Positions 54,602 to 63,277 of a stretch of DNA of 64,000 bases are shown here, in pieces (within the stretch, counting starts at the first letter, position 1; each line of letters begins with the position of its first letter). A model generated the notes under the pieces. The model saw only the letters and a program-made list of their open reading frames with translations. It searched no databases and was not told the origin of the DNA. The stretch covers positions 105,029-169,028 of the forward strand of contig CAMDDL010000002.1 in the NCBI GenBank assembly GCA_945891505.1, read 5' to 3'. The position numbers were made by a program, and so were the translations under genes. Source of the DNA: Maricaulis salignorans (lineage in GTDB: Bacteria > Pseudomonadota > Alphaproteobacteria > Caulobacterales > Aquidulcibacteraceae).

Positions 54602-55207
54602 ATGCGCCAACCTATCCAGACGATCTTGATCGCAAGTCTGTGTGCGACCACCCTTTTAAGCGCAACCCAAGCTTCAGCGCATGGGGATAAACATCGCTCA
54701 TCGATGCCGCGCGCGATGGGCCAGCCGGAGAGTTTTTCTGGCTCTTGCGCTGAAGCGAAATCGGGTTCACGGGCTGCAGGCGGCATGATCGGCGCGGTCG
54801 GTGGCGGCATTGCTGGGAAAGCGCTGGCTGCCGCTGCTGTGCAGCCTGAGGGTATCGTGTTGGGAGCTGTTATTGGGGCCTTTGTTGGTTCGCAGATTGG
54901 CGGCTCAAACGTCACATGCCCCGCCGAGCTTAATCAGGAATTGCGACCTCACACGGGGTATTTGCCTGTGCCAGAGCCAAAACACGCTCCGACGGCCCGG
55001 CGTGTCGTTGGTGGGGATTGGTATCAGCCTTCACCACATTCCTATTATGGGCGCGAGCGACGTGGACCTTTACACGCCGCCCCAGCGGACATTCCACGTC
55101 CGGCACAAGTGCCGCGGGATTCCTATGTGAGGCAAGCGGGCCCTGTAACTGGCGGCATGCACCCTAGCAGCTTCCCACCAATGCCTTGCGTGGTGTGCAC
55201 CCGTTAA
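54602..55207 (+). CDS. Exported glycine-zipper protein
   Basis: A 201-residue protein with a signal peptide ending ASA-HGD (about residue 26). The glycine zipper GGMIGAVGGGIAGKALAAAA with GIVLGAVIGAFVGSQIGG (about 60-105) is close in sequence to that of the gene at 52953. Cysteines occur in SCAEAK, VTCPAE and CVVCTR. The C-terminal half is rich in Pro, His, Tyr and Arg. The ATG at 54602 follows GGGAG. It lies 38 bases after the GYR-repeat gene. Probably an envelope protein and a divergent paralogue of the first zipper protein. Confidence 0.72.
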   Translation: MRQPIQTILIASLCATTLLSATQASAHGDKHRSSMPRAMGQPESFSGSCAEAKSGSRAAGGMIGAVGGGIAGKALAAAAVQPEGIVLGAVIGAFVGSQIGGSNVTCPAELNQELRPHTGYLPVPEPKHAPTARRVVGGDWYQPSPHSYYGRERRGPLHAAPADIPRPAQVPRDSYVRQAGPVTGGMHPSSFPPMPCVVCTR

Positions 55208-55217
55208 GGGTTTAGTC

Positions 55218-55955
55218 TTAGCCTTCCCGACGCGCGTGGAGCAGATACTCCCGATTGCCATCGCCACCAGCTATTGGGCTTTCGATCAGGTTCAGAACCT
55301 TAAAGCCGCATAGGCCGTTTAATTCTTGACGGACTTCTTCCACAATGACTGCCGCCACAGCGGGATCGACCAAGCCGCGTTTACCTACGCGCGCCGGCCC
55401 TGCTTGAAACTGCGGCTTCACCAACGCCACCAGATCAGCCGTTGGCGCTACCAACGGCAGAACGGCTGGTAAGATTTTTTCTAGCCCAATAAAGCTCACA
55501 TCGATCACGATGAGGTCAGGCACAGGCTCGCCTAAATCGTCAGGTGTTAAGGATCGGGCATCTGTGCCCTCAAGGGAGGTAATGGCGGGATTGCCGCGCA
55601 AGCTTGGGTCCAATTGATCTCGCCCGACGTCGACGGCAACCACGTGGGCCGCCCCGCGGCTAAGCAGAACTTGTGTAAAGCCTCCGGTCGAAGCCCCGAT
55701 ATCGAGCGCATAGCGATAGGTCGCCATAATGGCGAAGGCATCTAGAGCCGCGATTAATTTCAGCCCAGCGCGCGAGACCCAATGATAGGCCAGCTGCGCG
55801 GTGAGTGGGCAATCGGGCTCCAAGAGTTCAGAAGGCTTAGCGATGACGCGGTCGCCCGACCGAACTAGGCCAGCTTCGATCGCTTCGCGCGCTTTGGCTC
55901 GGGTGGCGATCAGGCCACGTGCCACCAATAACAAATCTGCTCTCATTCGTTCCAT
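55218..55955 (-). CDS. tlyA: TlyA family rRNA 2'-O-methyltransferase (hemolysin-like)
   Basis: A 245-residue protein with an N-terminal S4 RNA-binding domain (RADLLLVARGLIATRAKAREAIEAG) and an FtsJ-type methyltransferase domain (ALDIGASTGGFTQVLLSRGAAHVVAVDVGRDQL, then DLIVIDVSFIGLEKILP and LVALVKPQFQAG). TlyA methylates ribosomal RNA in mycobacteria. The hemolysin name is historical. The ATG at 55955 and the one at 55946 are both possible; the second starts MRADLLLV as in relatives. It converges with the last secreted-protein gene. Confidence 0.92.
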   Translation of the reverse strand: MERMRADLLLVARGLIATRAKAREAIEAGLVRSGDRVIAKPSELLEPDCPLTAQLAYHWVSRAGLKLIAALDAFAIMATYRYALDIGASTGGFTQVLLSRGAAHVVAVDVGRDQLDPSLRGNPAITSLEGTDARSLTPDDLGEPVPDLIVIDVSFIGLEKILPAVLPLVAPTADLVALVKPQFQAGPARVGKRGLVDPAVAAVIVEEVRQELNGLCGFKVLNLIESPIAGGDGNREYLLHARREG

Positions 55956-56011
55956 GGCCTAGGGCCTATCCTGCGCAGCTTCTTTTGACCACCCCGGGAG
56001 CACACCCTAGC

Positions 56012-56045
56012 CCAAACAAAAACGGCGGGCCCAAAGACCCGCCGC
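56012..56045 (-). terminator. Intrinsic terminator after the amino-acid permease gene
   Basis: On the minus strand CGGCGGG (56044-56038) pairs with CCCGCCG (56029-56023) and is followed by TTTTTGTTTG. This is a clear rho-independent terminator, about 25 bases past the permease stop codon at 56070. Confidence 0.85.
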
Positions 56046-56069
56046 CCCGCTTCAATTAGGGTTTAGGCC

Positions 56070-57608
56070 CTAGTCGAGTTTATGTGGTAATTCATTGGAA
56101 GCAGGTTCATGACCCGTCACGAATTCACCCTTGGCGAGTTTGGAGTTCCACATCCCATAGAGGAAATAAACTGCGGTTGCGCCAATTAAGAAGAAGAAGA
56201 AGAACTGCAGCACGCGCTGTTCCACAGTAAAGATCAAAGCCACGCACGACAAAATGCCGAAGACTGGCAGAATCGGGTAAAGTGGCACTTTGAAGCCGCG
56301 TGGCAGGTCCGGACGGGCCTGACGCAACCAAATCACCGAGATACACACGATGGCAAATGCGGCCAACGTTCCAACCGAGGTGACATCGCCCAATACGTTG
56401 ATGTCGAACATGCCTGCGGCGAATGCCACGAGCAATCCGACCACAATGGTGTTGATCCAAGGTGTTTGGAACTTAGGATGCACCCGCGCGAAGATCTTCG
56501 GCAATAGGCCATCACGAGCCATCGCGAAAAAGATCCGTGTTTGGCCATACATGAGCACCAAGATTACCGATGTAAGACCGATAATCGCTCCAGCCTTAAT
56601 CGTCATCGCAAACCAAGCCCATTGTGGCCCCATGGAGTCCACAGCCACAGCGACTGGATCAGGCACGTTTAGTTCTTTGTAATTGACCAGCAAGGTCAAA
56701 ACAGCCGCTACCAACATGTAAAGGACGGTACAGACGAGCAAAGAACCAATGATGCCAATCGGCATGTCTTTCTTGGGGTCTTTCGCTTCTTGGCCAGCGG
56801 TCGAGACCGCTTCAAAGCCGATGTAGGCGAAGAATACGATGGAAGCGGCGCGGAAAACACCTTCCCAGCCAAACTTCCCTTCCCCCTCGTTCTCAGGGAT
56901 GAACGGCACCCAATTCTGCGACAATTCAGGTAGATGGGTCAGGACCTTATAACCGCCGATCACGATGAAGGCGACAATCACAGTAACCTTGATGGCCACA
57001 ATGACGTTGTTGACTTGCGAGGACTCTGAAATCCCGATCGTCAGCAAACAGGCGAGAACCAACGTGACCAAAAATGCAGGGACATTGAACAATGTCGTCA
57101 AGGTCGTGCCATCTTTGAGGGTGGTTGTGTGGTTCATCGGCCCGGTGAATTCAGGCGGGATTAGCAAGCCAAAGTCACCTAAGAGACTAACGACATACCC
57201 AGACCAGCCCACGGCCACCACCGAGGCGGCAAGCCCGTACTCAAGCAGCAAAAGCGCACCCATGATCCAAGCAGCAAATTCGCCCAGTGTGGTGTAGGAA
57301 TAAGTATAGGCTGAGCCTGAGACAGGCAGGGTTGAAGAAAGTTCTGCGTAGCATAAACCGGCGCAGGCACAGACCAAGCCTGCCACTACGAAGGACAACA
57401 TCACGGCAGGGCCAGCGTGCAAGGCTGCAGCATTCCCGGTCCGAACAAAGATACCCGCCCCGATGATGCAGCCAATGCCCAGAAGCACCAGATTGACGGG
57501 CCCTAAGGTCCGCTTCAACTCACTCTTTTCGTTCTCGCTCATGATCTGAGCGACCGATTTGCGTGCGAAAATTCGACTCAGTCCAGTCGCCGCTTTGGTT
57601 TCAGCCAT
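56070..57608 (-). CDS. APC-superfamily amino-acid permease
   Basis: A 512-residue inner-membrane transporter with about 12 to 14 helices. The unwound first helix carries GIGCIIGAGIFV, and later segments include AELSSTLPVSGSAYTYSY, SIVFFAYIGFEAVSTAGQEAKDPKKDMPIGI, and LPRGFKVPLYPILPVFG. These are typical of the cationic amino-acid transporter (CAT/YfnA-like) branch, usually proton-coupled importers. The exact substrate is unknown. A terminator follows, and the upstream 224 bases up to queF hold no visible gene or riboswitch. Confidence 0.9.
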   Translation of the reverse strand: MAETKAATGLSRIFARKSVAQIMSENEKSELKRTLGPVNLVLLGIGCIIGAGIFVRTGNAAALHAGPAVMLSFVVAGLVCACAGLCYAELSSTLPVSGSAYTYSYTTLGEFAAWIMGALLLLEYGLAASVVAVGWSGYVVSLLGDFGLLIPPEFTGPMNHTTTLKDGTTLTTLFNVPAFLVTLVLACLLTIGISESSQVNNVIVAIKVTVIVAFIVIGGYKVLTHLPELSQNWVPFIPENEGEGKFGWEGVFRAASIVFFAYIGFEAVSTAGQEAKDPKKDMPIGIIGSLLVCTVLYMLVAAVLTLLVNYKELNVPDPVAVAVDSMGPQWAWFAMTIKAGAIIGLTSVILVLMYGQTRIFFAMARDGLLPKIFARVHPKFQTPWINTIVVGLLVAFAAGMFDINVLGDVTSVGTLAAFAIVCISVIWLRQARPDLPRGFKVPLYPILPVFGILSCVALIFTVEQRVLQFFFFFLIGATAVYFLYGMWNSKLAKGEFVTGHEPASNELPHKLD

Positions 57609-57832
57609 TTAACCCCCCTTAAACAGGTTCATGTGGGTGCGACACTTTTGGGTCGCTTTCTCCCTCGTGACCTTACGCTAGTGCCCTCTATCCAGATTGG
57701 CAACAAAACAACGTGCTAATCGCCACTTCTGCTGCACTCTTGATCGGATTGAAGCACGATGAGGTGCAAGTGGGCGCGGATGATGTACGTCGCGTGCAGA
57801 GGTTAGGTGCACGAAGGCCCATTTAGCGCTAC

Positions 57833-58309
57833 ATGACGCTCATGAGCAATTCTTCAATTTATGAGGGTCTAGGCACCCTCGGCCAAGACGTTCGCGGTTA
57901 TGCCTCTCCCGAAGAGGCTGTGCTTGAGCGGGTCGCCAATCCTCATTTAGGCACCGCCTATATGGCGCGCTTTGTAGCGCCTGAATTCACCAGCCTATGC
58001 CCTGTCACAGGGCAACCTGACTTTGCGCATCTGGTCATTGACTATGTGCCGGGTGACTGGTTGGTTGAGAGTAAAAGCCTGAAGCTATTTCTAACCAGCT
58101 TTAGGAACCACGGCGCGTTTCACGAGGATTGTACCGTCGCAATCGGCAAGCGCTTAGTTGAATTTCTGGCACCAGAATGGCTTCGGATCGGGGGCTATTG
58201 GTATCCTCGTGGCGGCATACCGATTGACGTATTCTTTGCTACGGGCCCCGCACCAGAGGGTGTTTGGATTCCCGATCAAGGTGTGCCGCCCTATCGAGGA
58301 CGTGGCTAA
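57833..58309 (+). CDS. queF: NADPH-dependent 7-cyano-7-deazaguanine reductase
   Basis: A 158-residue type I (unimodular) QueF, which reduces preQ0 to preQ1 in queuosine synthesis. The catalytic core is [17 protein letters not shown] with C56 and D63 (numbered from 57833). The substrate-binding [20 protein letters not shown] is complete, followed by GGIPIDVFF. The start may be 57833 or 57842; neither has a strong ribosome site. The stop codon is directly followed by the GTG of the next gene. I searched for a preQ1 riboswitch upstream and saw none. Confidence 0.96.
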   Translation: MTLMSNSSIYEGLGTLGQDVRGYASPEEAVLERVANPHLGTAYMARFVAPEFTSLCPVTGQPDFAHLVIDYVPGDWLVESKSLKLFLTSFRNHGAFHEDCTVAIGKRLVEFLAPEWLRIGGYWYPRGGIPIDVFFATGPAPEGVWIPDQGVPPYRGRG

Positions 58310-58975
58310 GTGACTGCCCTGATCGACGCTCGCGAAGCCAATCACCCGCACTACCGATTGGAGCTTCAAGAGGCCGCCCAATCGCGGGCTTGGGAAACAC
58401 TGGCCAGAGCTGCGGCAATGATAGAGCCCGGGATGAATGACCTCGACGGCAAAGCGATTGTCGATCAGGCAATTATGGATAGTGGCGCAGAAAGGCTTTG
58501 GCATGCCAGCCAAGTTCGCTTTGGCCCCAACACACTTTTGCCCTTTGGCGAAACGCCAGCCGCCCCGCATATTCTAGAGCCCAATGATCTCTTCTTTCTT
58601 GACATTGGACCGTGTTATGAAGGTCATGAAGGCGATGTCGGTGCCGGTTTCACCTTGGGCCGCGTCCCCGCCTACGAAAGCTTGATTGAAGATTCCAAAG
58701 CAGTCTTCGCAGCGGTCAAGGCGCACTGGATCGAAACCGGAGCTAACGGGCCCGCACTTTATGATTTTGCTATGGCTGATGCCGCCAAGCGGGGGCGTAC
58801 CTTGGCATTAGAGGGGGCATCGGGCCACCGGATTGGAGCCTTTCCCCACCGGGTTCATCATAGTGGAAAACTCAAAGCCTTTGGCAAAACCCCTTCGCCC
58901 GCGGCCTGGATACTTGAGATCCACGTCGTCGATCACGCCTTGAAGGCAGGGGCATTTTACGAAGATATGCTCTAG
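58310..58975 (+). CDS. M24 family metallopeptidase-like protein
   Basis: A 221-residue protein starting at a GTG that abuts the queF stop codon. The pita-bread fold is recognisable: FFLDIGPCYEGHEGDVGAGF supplies the usual metal-binding aspartates, GHRIGAFPHRVHHSG the histidine region, and ILEIHVVD a metal-binding Glu. It is shorter than aminopeptidase P and resembles small Xaa-Pro-type proteins. The substrate is unknown. Close coupling to queF points to co-expression rather than shared function. Confidence 0.85.
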   Translation: MTALIDAREANHPHYRLELQEAAQSRAWETLARAAAMIEPGMNDLDGKAIVDQAIMDSGAERLWHASQVRFGPNTLLPFGETPAAPHILEPNDLFFLDIGPCYEGHEGDVGAGFTLGRVPAYESLIEDSKAVFAAVKAHWIETGANGPALYDFAMADAAKRGRTLALEGASGHRIGAFPHRVHHSGKLKAFGKTPSPAAWILEIHVVDHALKAGAFYEDML

Positions 58976-59050
58976 AAGCGCTTGGCCAGCCCGAAAATCT
59001 GAAATCGCCGAGATGGAAATCAGGGCAAAAACGCGTCCATCAAGACTTTG

Positions 59051-59058
59051 TTAACCAT
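59051..59058 (+). promoter_or_regulatory. CtrA-type half site before fliQ
   Basis: TTAACCAT matches the conserved half site of CtrA-bound class II flagellar promoters in Caulobacter and lies about 70 bases before the fliQ ATG. A TTAAC at 59099-59103 and a GAGTC (CcrM-type) site at 59109-59113 are also present. A full TTAA-N7-TTAA box was not found, so this is moderate evidence. Confidence 0.45.
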
Positions 59059-59126
59059 GCCAAGCCATCCCATAGCAGTGCGAAACTAGAATTGGTTTTT
59101 AACGCACTGAGTCGGAGAAGCTGACG

Positions 59127-59399
59127 ATGAATGCCCCAGAAGTCCTTGATGTGGCCCGCGACGCGATCTGGCTAACGATCGCCATGTCAGCACCAGTCAT
59201 GCTGGTTGGTTTGGCGGTTGGCTTGGTAATTGGCTTGCTGCAAGCGCTCACCCAAATTCAAGAACAAACCCTAGTGTTTGTGCCGAAAATCCTAGCCATC
59301 TTCGCTGCCCTTTTGCTGTTTTTGCCCTTAATGGGCGGCATGCTGGGCGAATTTATGACCCAAATGATGGCCAAGGTTGCGTCTGGCGGCGCGGGCTAA
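59127..59399 (+). CDS. fliQ: Flagellar export protein FliQ
   Basis: A 90-residue protein with two membrane helices (about 16-40 and 50-75). The conserved start APEVLDVARDAIWL and the segment GLAVGLVIGLLQALTQIQEQTLVFVPKI are the FliQ pattern. FliP, FliQ and FliR form the export gate of the flagellar type III secretion apparatus. The GGAG ribosome site is 9 bases before the ATG. It is first in a fliQ-fliR-flhB-cckA group. fliP is not in the window. Confidence 0.96.
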   Translation: MNAPEVLDVARDAIWLTIAMSAPVMLVGLAVGLVIGLLQALTQIQEQTLVFVPKILAIFAALLLFLPLMGGMLGEFMTQMMAKVASGGAG

Positions 59400-59411
59400 G
59401 GGGCTCCTCGG

Positions 59412-60161
59412 ATGGAACTGCTCCCCCAGACAGTTTGGGTGATCGGCCTTGTCTTCGCGCGGGTTGGCGCCTTGATGATGTTAGCACCCGGTATTGGTGA
59501 TCAATTCGTGCCGGCGCGAGCCCGCCTGATGGTTGCGCTTTTCATCGCTTTTACCTTAGCCCCCGTCGTTTCAGGTAAGATCGCGCCCCTGCCATCTGAT
59601 ACCGCCGATATGTTCCTTGCCATTGCGAAAGAAATCCTCATCGGCTTGTCGCTGGGCCTGACAACCCGCATCTTGTTTTCAGCGCTTGCCACAGCTGGCG
59701 CGATTGCCGGGATGCAGACTGGTCTTGGTATGGCCATGGCCTTTGACCCCTCGCAGCAACAGCAAGGCGCGGTGTTTGGCACTTTCTTGGCGCTACTTGG
59801 CACTGCCTTGGTGTTTCAAAGCGACGTCCACCATCTGTTTATCTCTGGTGCTGCCAAAAGCTTTGATAATTTCTTGCCTGGTGCGCCCCTGCCCCTTGGC
59901 GATATGGCCCAGTTTAGCCTGCGTGCTTTCAGCCAAGCCTTTTCCCTCGCCATTCAAGTTACGGCCCCTCTTTTATTGTTTGGCATCGTGATCAACGTGG
60001 CTTTAGGCATAATCAACCGGGTGGCACCTGCTATTCAAGTGTTCTTCATAGCTCAGCCAGTCCAAGTTCTTTTGGGAATTATGCTGTTTGCGATTACTGC
60101 TGGGGCGGGTATGTTGGTGTGGCTTGAAGCCATTGCTGCGGCCGGCCGGTCCTTGAATTGA
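59412..60161 (+). CDS. fliR: Flagellar export protein FliR
   Basis: A 249-residue inner-membrane protein with about six helices. FARVGALMMLAPGIGDQFVPARARLMVALFIAF is the conserved start, followed by GLTTRILFSALATAGAIAGMQTGLGMA and AFDPSQQQQGAVFGTF. It completes the export gate with FliP and FliQ, and in many species it also contacts FlhB. It follows fliQ after 12 bases and precedes flhB after 9 bases. Confidence 0.96.
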   Translation: MELLPQTVWVIGLVFARVGALMMLAPGIGDQFVPARARLMVALFIAFTLAPVVSGKIAPLPSDTADMFLAIAKEILIGLSLGLTTRILFSALATAGAIAGMQTGLGMAMAFDPSQQQQGAVFGTFLALLGTALVFQSDVHHLFISGAAKSFDNFLPGAPLPLGDMAQFSLRAFSQAFSLAIQVTAPLLLFGIVINVALGIINRVAPAIQVFFIAQPVQVLLGIMLFAITAGAGMLVWLEAIAAAGRSLN

Positions 60162-60170
60162 GGCGGCCCG

Positions 60171-61274
60171 ATGGAAGAAGATGAATCGCAAAAAACCGAA
60201 GCCCCCAGTCAGTACAAACTGGACGAGGCCAGAAAGAAGGGCGATGTTCCCAAATCGCAAGACATTGCGACTCTGTTTGTCTTAACCGCAGGCATTGCGG
60301 TTCTTTTGACCCTCGGTCTCCAAAGCGCGCAGGACCTCGCGCGCTACATGACCGTTTTCATCGAACGTCCAGAGCAATTTGCGGTTGATGGTGGCGCGCT
60401 ACAACGCCTCAGCTTCGATGTCGGCTCCAAAATGGTCATCTTGTTGAGCGCCACGATTGGCGCAATTTGTGTAGCTGGGCTGGCGGGCCATCTCGTGCAG
60501 TCGGGCTTGTTGTTCACCGCTGAGAAAATGATCCCCAAGATCGATAAAATTTCCCCGATTGCAGGATTTAAACGCCTGTTTGGGGCCGAAGCCTTGATGA
60601 CCTTTGGCAAGACCGTCTTGAAATTGATCGTTATCTGCTGGGTCGCTTACGCAATCTTGGCCCCGCACGCCCGAGAAATGCCAATTCTGGTTGCGATGGA
60701 GCCCGCGGCCTTGATGCCAGTCTTGGTCAAAATCCTTTTAGAACTCTGCTTTGCTTTGATTGGCATTATCGCAGTAGCCTCAGTCGCAGATTACGCGATT
60801 CAACGCTTTTCATGGATCAAACGTAACCGAATGAGTAAACAGGAGCAAAAAGACGAGTACAAAAAACTGGAGGGTGACCCGCTGATCAAAATGAAGGTGC
60901 GACAGATCCGGATGCAGCGTGGACGCAATCGCATGATGGCCAAAGTGCCTGAAGCGACCGTGATTATCACCAACCCAACCCACTTCGCGGTGGCCTTACT
61001 CTATGTGGCTGGCGAAACCCCTGCGCCTATCTGTGTGGCCAAGGGTGTGGACAACTTAGCTTTGAAAATTCGTGAGATTGCAACGGCTTCAGACGTACCC
61101 ATCATCGAAGACCCACCTTTGGCCCGAGCACTATATGCCAGTGTTGATCTTGAGGAGACTATTCCAGCCGAACATTATCAAGCTGTAGCAAAAATCATTG
61201 GAGTGATTTTGGGTGTAGCCGCGCGGCGCAAATCAGGTGATTCTCTCCAGAGTCGAGTCCAAAACGCTGCCTAG
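60171..61274 (+). CDS. flhB: Flagellar export switch protein FlhB
   Basis: A 367-residue protein with an N-terminal SQKTEAPSQYKLDEARKKGDVPKSQDI region, four membrane helices, and a cytoplasmic C-terminal domain. The autocleavage site is NPTH at N268-P269, at nearly the same position as in E. coli FlhB (N269). Cleavage switches export from rod/hook to filament substrates. It is followed by cckA after about 30 bases, the order known from Caulobacter. Confidence 0.97.
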   Translation: MEEDESQKTEAPSQYKLDEARKKGDVPKSQDIATLFVLTAGIAVLLTLGLQSAQDLARYMTVFIERPEQFAVDGGALQRLSFDVGSKMVILLSATIGAICVAGLAGHLVQSGLLFTAEKMIPKIDKISPIAGFKRLFGAEALMTFGKTVLKLIVICWVAYAILAPHAREMPILVAMEPAALMPVLVKILLELCFALIGIIAVASVADYAIQRFSWIKRNRMSKQEQKDEYKKLEGDPLIKMKVRQIRMQRGRNRMMAKVPEATVIITNPTHFAVALLYVAGETPAPICVAKGVDNLALKIREIATASDVPIIEDPPLARALYASVDLEETIPAEHYQAVAKIIGVILGVAARRKSGDSLQSRVQNAA

Positions 61275-61307
61275 GCGAAACTTTGGAACGATTTGGGGCA
61301 GAGACGC

Positions 61308-63212
61308 ATGGCTGGACTTTTGAAGATGTTTTCCCGGTCGGAATCACATGACTGGCTGGCAAGTATGGATGGACCTGCCGCCCTCTTCACCCGATCAGGA
61401 CGCTTTGTTGCAGGCAACCCTGCCTATGATGGCATCTACCGACCTGTGTCGATTGACCCTCTTCTAATGAGCTTGCTCGACCAAGCCTGCGCGTTTAGGG
61501 CCTCGAAGGCGGTTCGCCGTGGGACTAGCTTGGATGAAACACAAGGCCAGGTGCGTGTCCGCGTCAGCGCCATCGGTGACCATGCACTGGTTCGACTGAC
61601 CGCTGTCGAAGGACCGGCCCAGCCACCGGAAGACTCTCTCGAAGCATTGGGATCTGCATCTCAAGGTGCACTTGCTGTTCAAACCGCATCTTCGCTGTTG
61701 ACCGGCCTCGCACGGTTGATTGCCGAAGCCCCCGTTGGCTTTGCCCGCTTGGACCGGCGCGAAGCGCGTCAGGCAATTATTCAAGAAGCCAATCCCGCCT
61801 TTGTCCGAATTGCAGGGGCTGGCAAAGGGGCGAAGCTTTCAGACTTGGTTGCATCCGCCCATGCTGATGATTTAGATCGACTAGAAGTTGGCGGGCAGCG
61901 ACCAATTGAGCTGGATATCGCCAATTCCGGCGGGCAGACTTGTGAAGGTTGGCTGTTAGAAGACGAGAATGATGGCGCTGCCCTCTTGCTAGTCGACGTC
62001 TCAACCCGCCGGGAGATGGAACATCGCCTCGCCCAGACCAGCAAAATGCAAGCCGTCGGGCAAATCGCAGGCGGGGTTGCCCACGAACTGAATAACTTCC
62101 TTTTGGTCATCACATTGAATTGCGACGCCCTGCTGGCGCGCCATCCCGTTGGTGACCCCAGCTATGGTGAATTGCAGAGCATTCAGAACACCAGCGCGCG
62201 GGCGGCAGAGCTTGTCAAAATGCTTCTGGCCTACGCGCGCAAACAGACTTTCCGACGCGACGTTTTGGATGTCGGGGCCGTTCTAACTGAGTTTGCAGTT
62301 TTGATGCGGCAGGTCTTAGACGAGCGCATCGTCTTTGAAATCACCCATGGCCGCGACCTGCCCAATGTGCGCGCTGACAAGCAGCAATTGGAAACCGTCT
62401 TTATGAACCTCGTCACCAATGCCCGCGATGCGGTGTTGATGTCTGGTAGAGGCAAAGGCTCCGTGAACGTCCGCACCAAGCGCGCGACGACACAGGACGT
62501 GCGAACGGCACTCAAGGGCTTGAGCATTGCCGATATCGAAGATTGCGATTGGGCCATGATTTCAGTGACCGATACGGGAACTGGCATGAGCCAGGACATT
62601 GCCACCAAAATTTTTGAACCCTTCTTCACGACAAAGGAACAAGGAAAAGGCACCGGCATTGGCTTGGCTACTGTCTACGGTATCATCAAACAATCTGATG
62701 GCTTTATTGCTCTCGATTCGGTTGAGGATGAAGGCACGACGTTCCACGTCTTCTTGCCGGCCACCACAGCCGATGAAGTCAGTGACGCTATGCCAGCAGC
62801 GCAAGCCCAAGTTGCTGAAGCGCGGCCGATGGATTTGGCAGGTCGCGGACGAATCTTGTTGGTCGAAGATGAAGAAGGCGTACGCAATATTGCAACCCGC
62901 CTTCTGATGCAGCGAGGCTATCAGGTTACCTCGGCGGGGGACGGCGAAGAAGCGCTGGAAATTCTTGAGAATGACCCCAATAGTTTCGATCTAGTCCTGT
63001 CCGATGTTGTCATGCCCGGCTTGGATGGCCCAGGCCTCCTAAAAGCAGCCAAGCCTTACTTGGGTCATGCCCGAATTGTCTTTATGTCTGGCTATGCAGA
63101 ACAGGACTTTGCCCAGACCTTGGAAGACGAACGCTCCATTTCCTTCTTGCCAAAGCCATTTACGCTGGCACAATTGGCAGAACGGGTCAAAACAGAACTT
63201 GCGGCGGCCTGA
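61308..63212 (+). CDS. cckA: Cell-cycle hybrid histidine kinase CckA
   Basis: A 634-residue hybrid kinase. PAS-like regions come first (about 18-115 and 135-230). The HisKA motif is GGVAHELNNFLLVI with H259. The ATPase part has NLVTNARDAV, DTGTGMS and GKGTGIGLATVYGI. The receiver has D566 in LVLSDVVMPGLDGP and the conserved Lys in LPKPF. Strong similarity from QTSKMQAVGQ to the end identifies CckA, which controls CtrA and CpdR through ChpT. Two features are odd. No N-terminal membrane helices are seen. The usual HDFNNLL box reads HELNNFL. The ATG at 61308 has GGGG before it. Confidence 0.9.
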   Translation: MAGLLKMFSRSESHDWLASMDGPAALFTRSGRFVAGNPAYDGIYRPVSIDPLLMSLLDQACAFRASKAVRRGTSLDETQGQVRVRVSAIGDHALVRLTAVEGPAQPPEDSLEALGSASQGALAVQTASSLLTGLARLIAEAPVGFARLDRREARQAIIQEANPAFVRIAGAGKGAKLSDLVASAHADDLDRLEVGGQRPIELDIANSGGQTCEGWLLEDENDGAALLLVDVSTRREMEHRLAQTSKMQAVGQIAGGVAHELNNFLLVITLNCDALLARHPVGDPSYGELQSIQNTSARAAELVKMLLAYARKQTFRRDVLDVGAVLTEFAVLMRQVLDERIVFEITHGRDLPNVRADKQQLETVFMNLVTNARDAVLMSGRGKGSVNVRTKRATTQDVRTALKGLSIADIEDCDWAMISVTDTGTGMSQDIATKIFEPFFTTKEQGKGTGIGLATVYGIIKQSDGFIALDSVEDEGTTFHVFLPATTADEVSDAMPAAQAQVAEARPMDLAGRGRILLVEDEEGVRNIATRLLMQRGYQVTSAGDGEEALEILENDPNSFDLVLSDVVMPGLDGPGLLKAAKPYLGHARIVFMSGYAEQDFAQTLEDERSISFLPKPFTLAQLAERVKTELAAA

Positions 63213-63262
63213 TACGTCATAATCGGGCGTATTTGTTTTAAAAGAGTAGATTAATCCACTTT

Positions 63263-63277
63263 GTTCCACTTGTGTTC
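63263..63277 (+). promoter_or_regulatory. LexA (SOS) box before recA
   Basis: GTTCCACTTGTGTTC matches GTTC-N7-GTTC exactly and lies 112 bases before the recA ATG. The second half site is also the left arm of GTTC-TGA-GAAC (63274-63284), a short palindrome resembling a differently spaced LexA site. Confidence 0.87.

Noticed and set aside
57777..57832. preQ1 riboswitch before queF
   Set aside because: The leader was compared with the preQ1-I pattern; the loop and A-rich tail are not there.
63213..63240. Terminator between cckA and recA
   Set aside because: ATACG/CGTAT gives only a 5-bp stem with an 11-base loop; the TTTGTTTT after it is suggestive, but the stem is too weak to call.
63237..63256. 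CtrA box before recA (TTAA ... TTAA)
   Set aside because: The two TTAA elements are 9 bases apart rather than the required 7.
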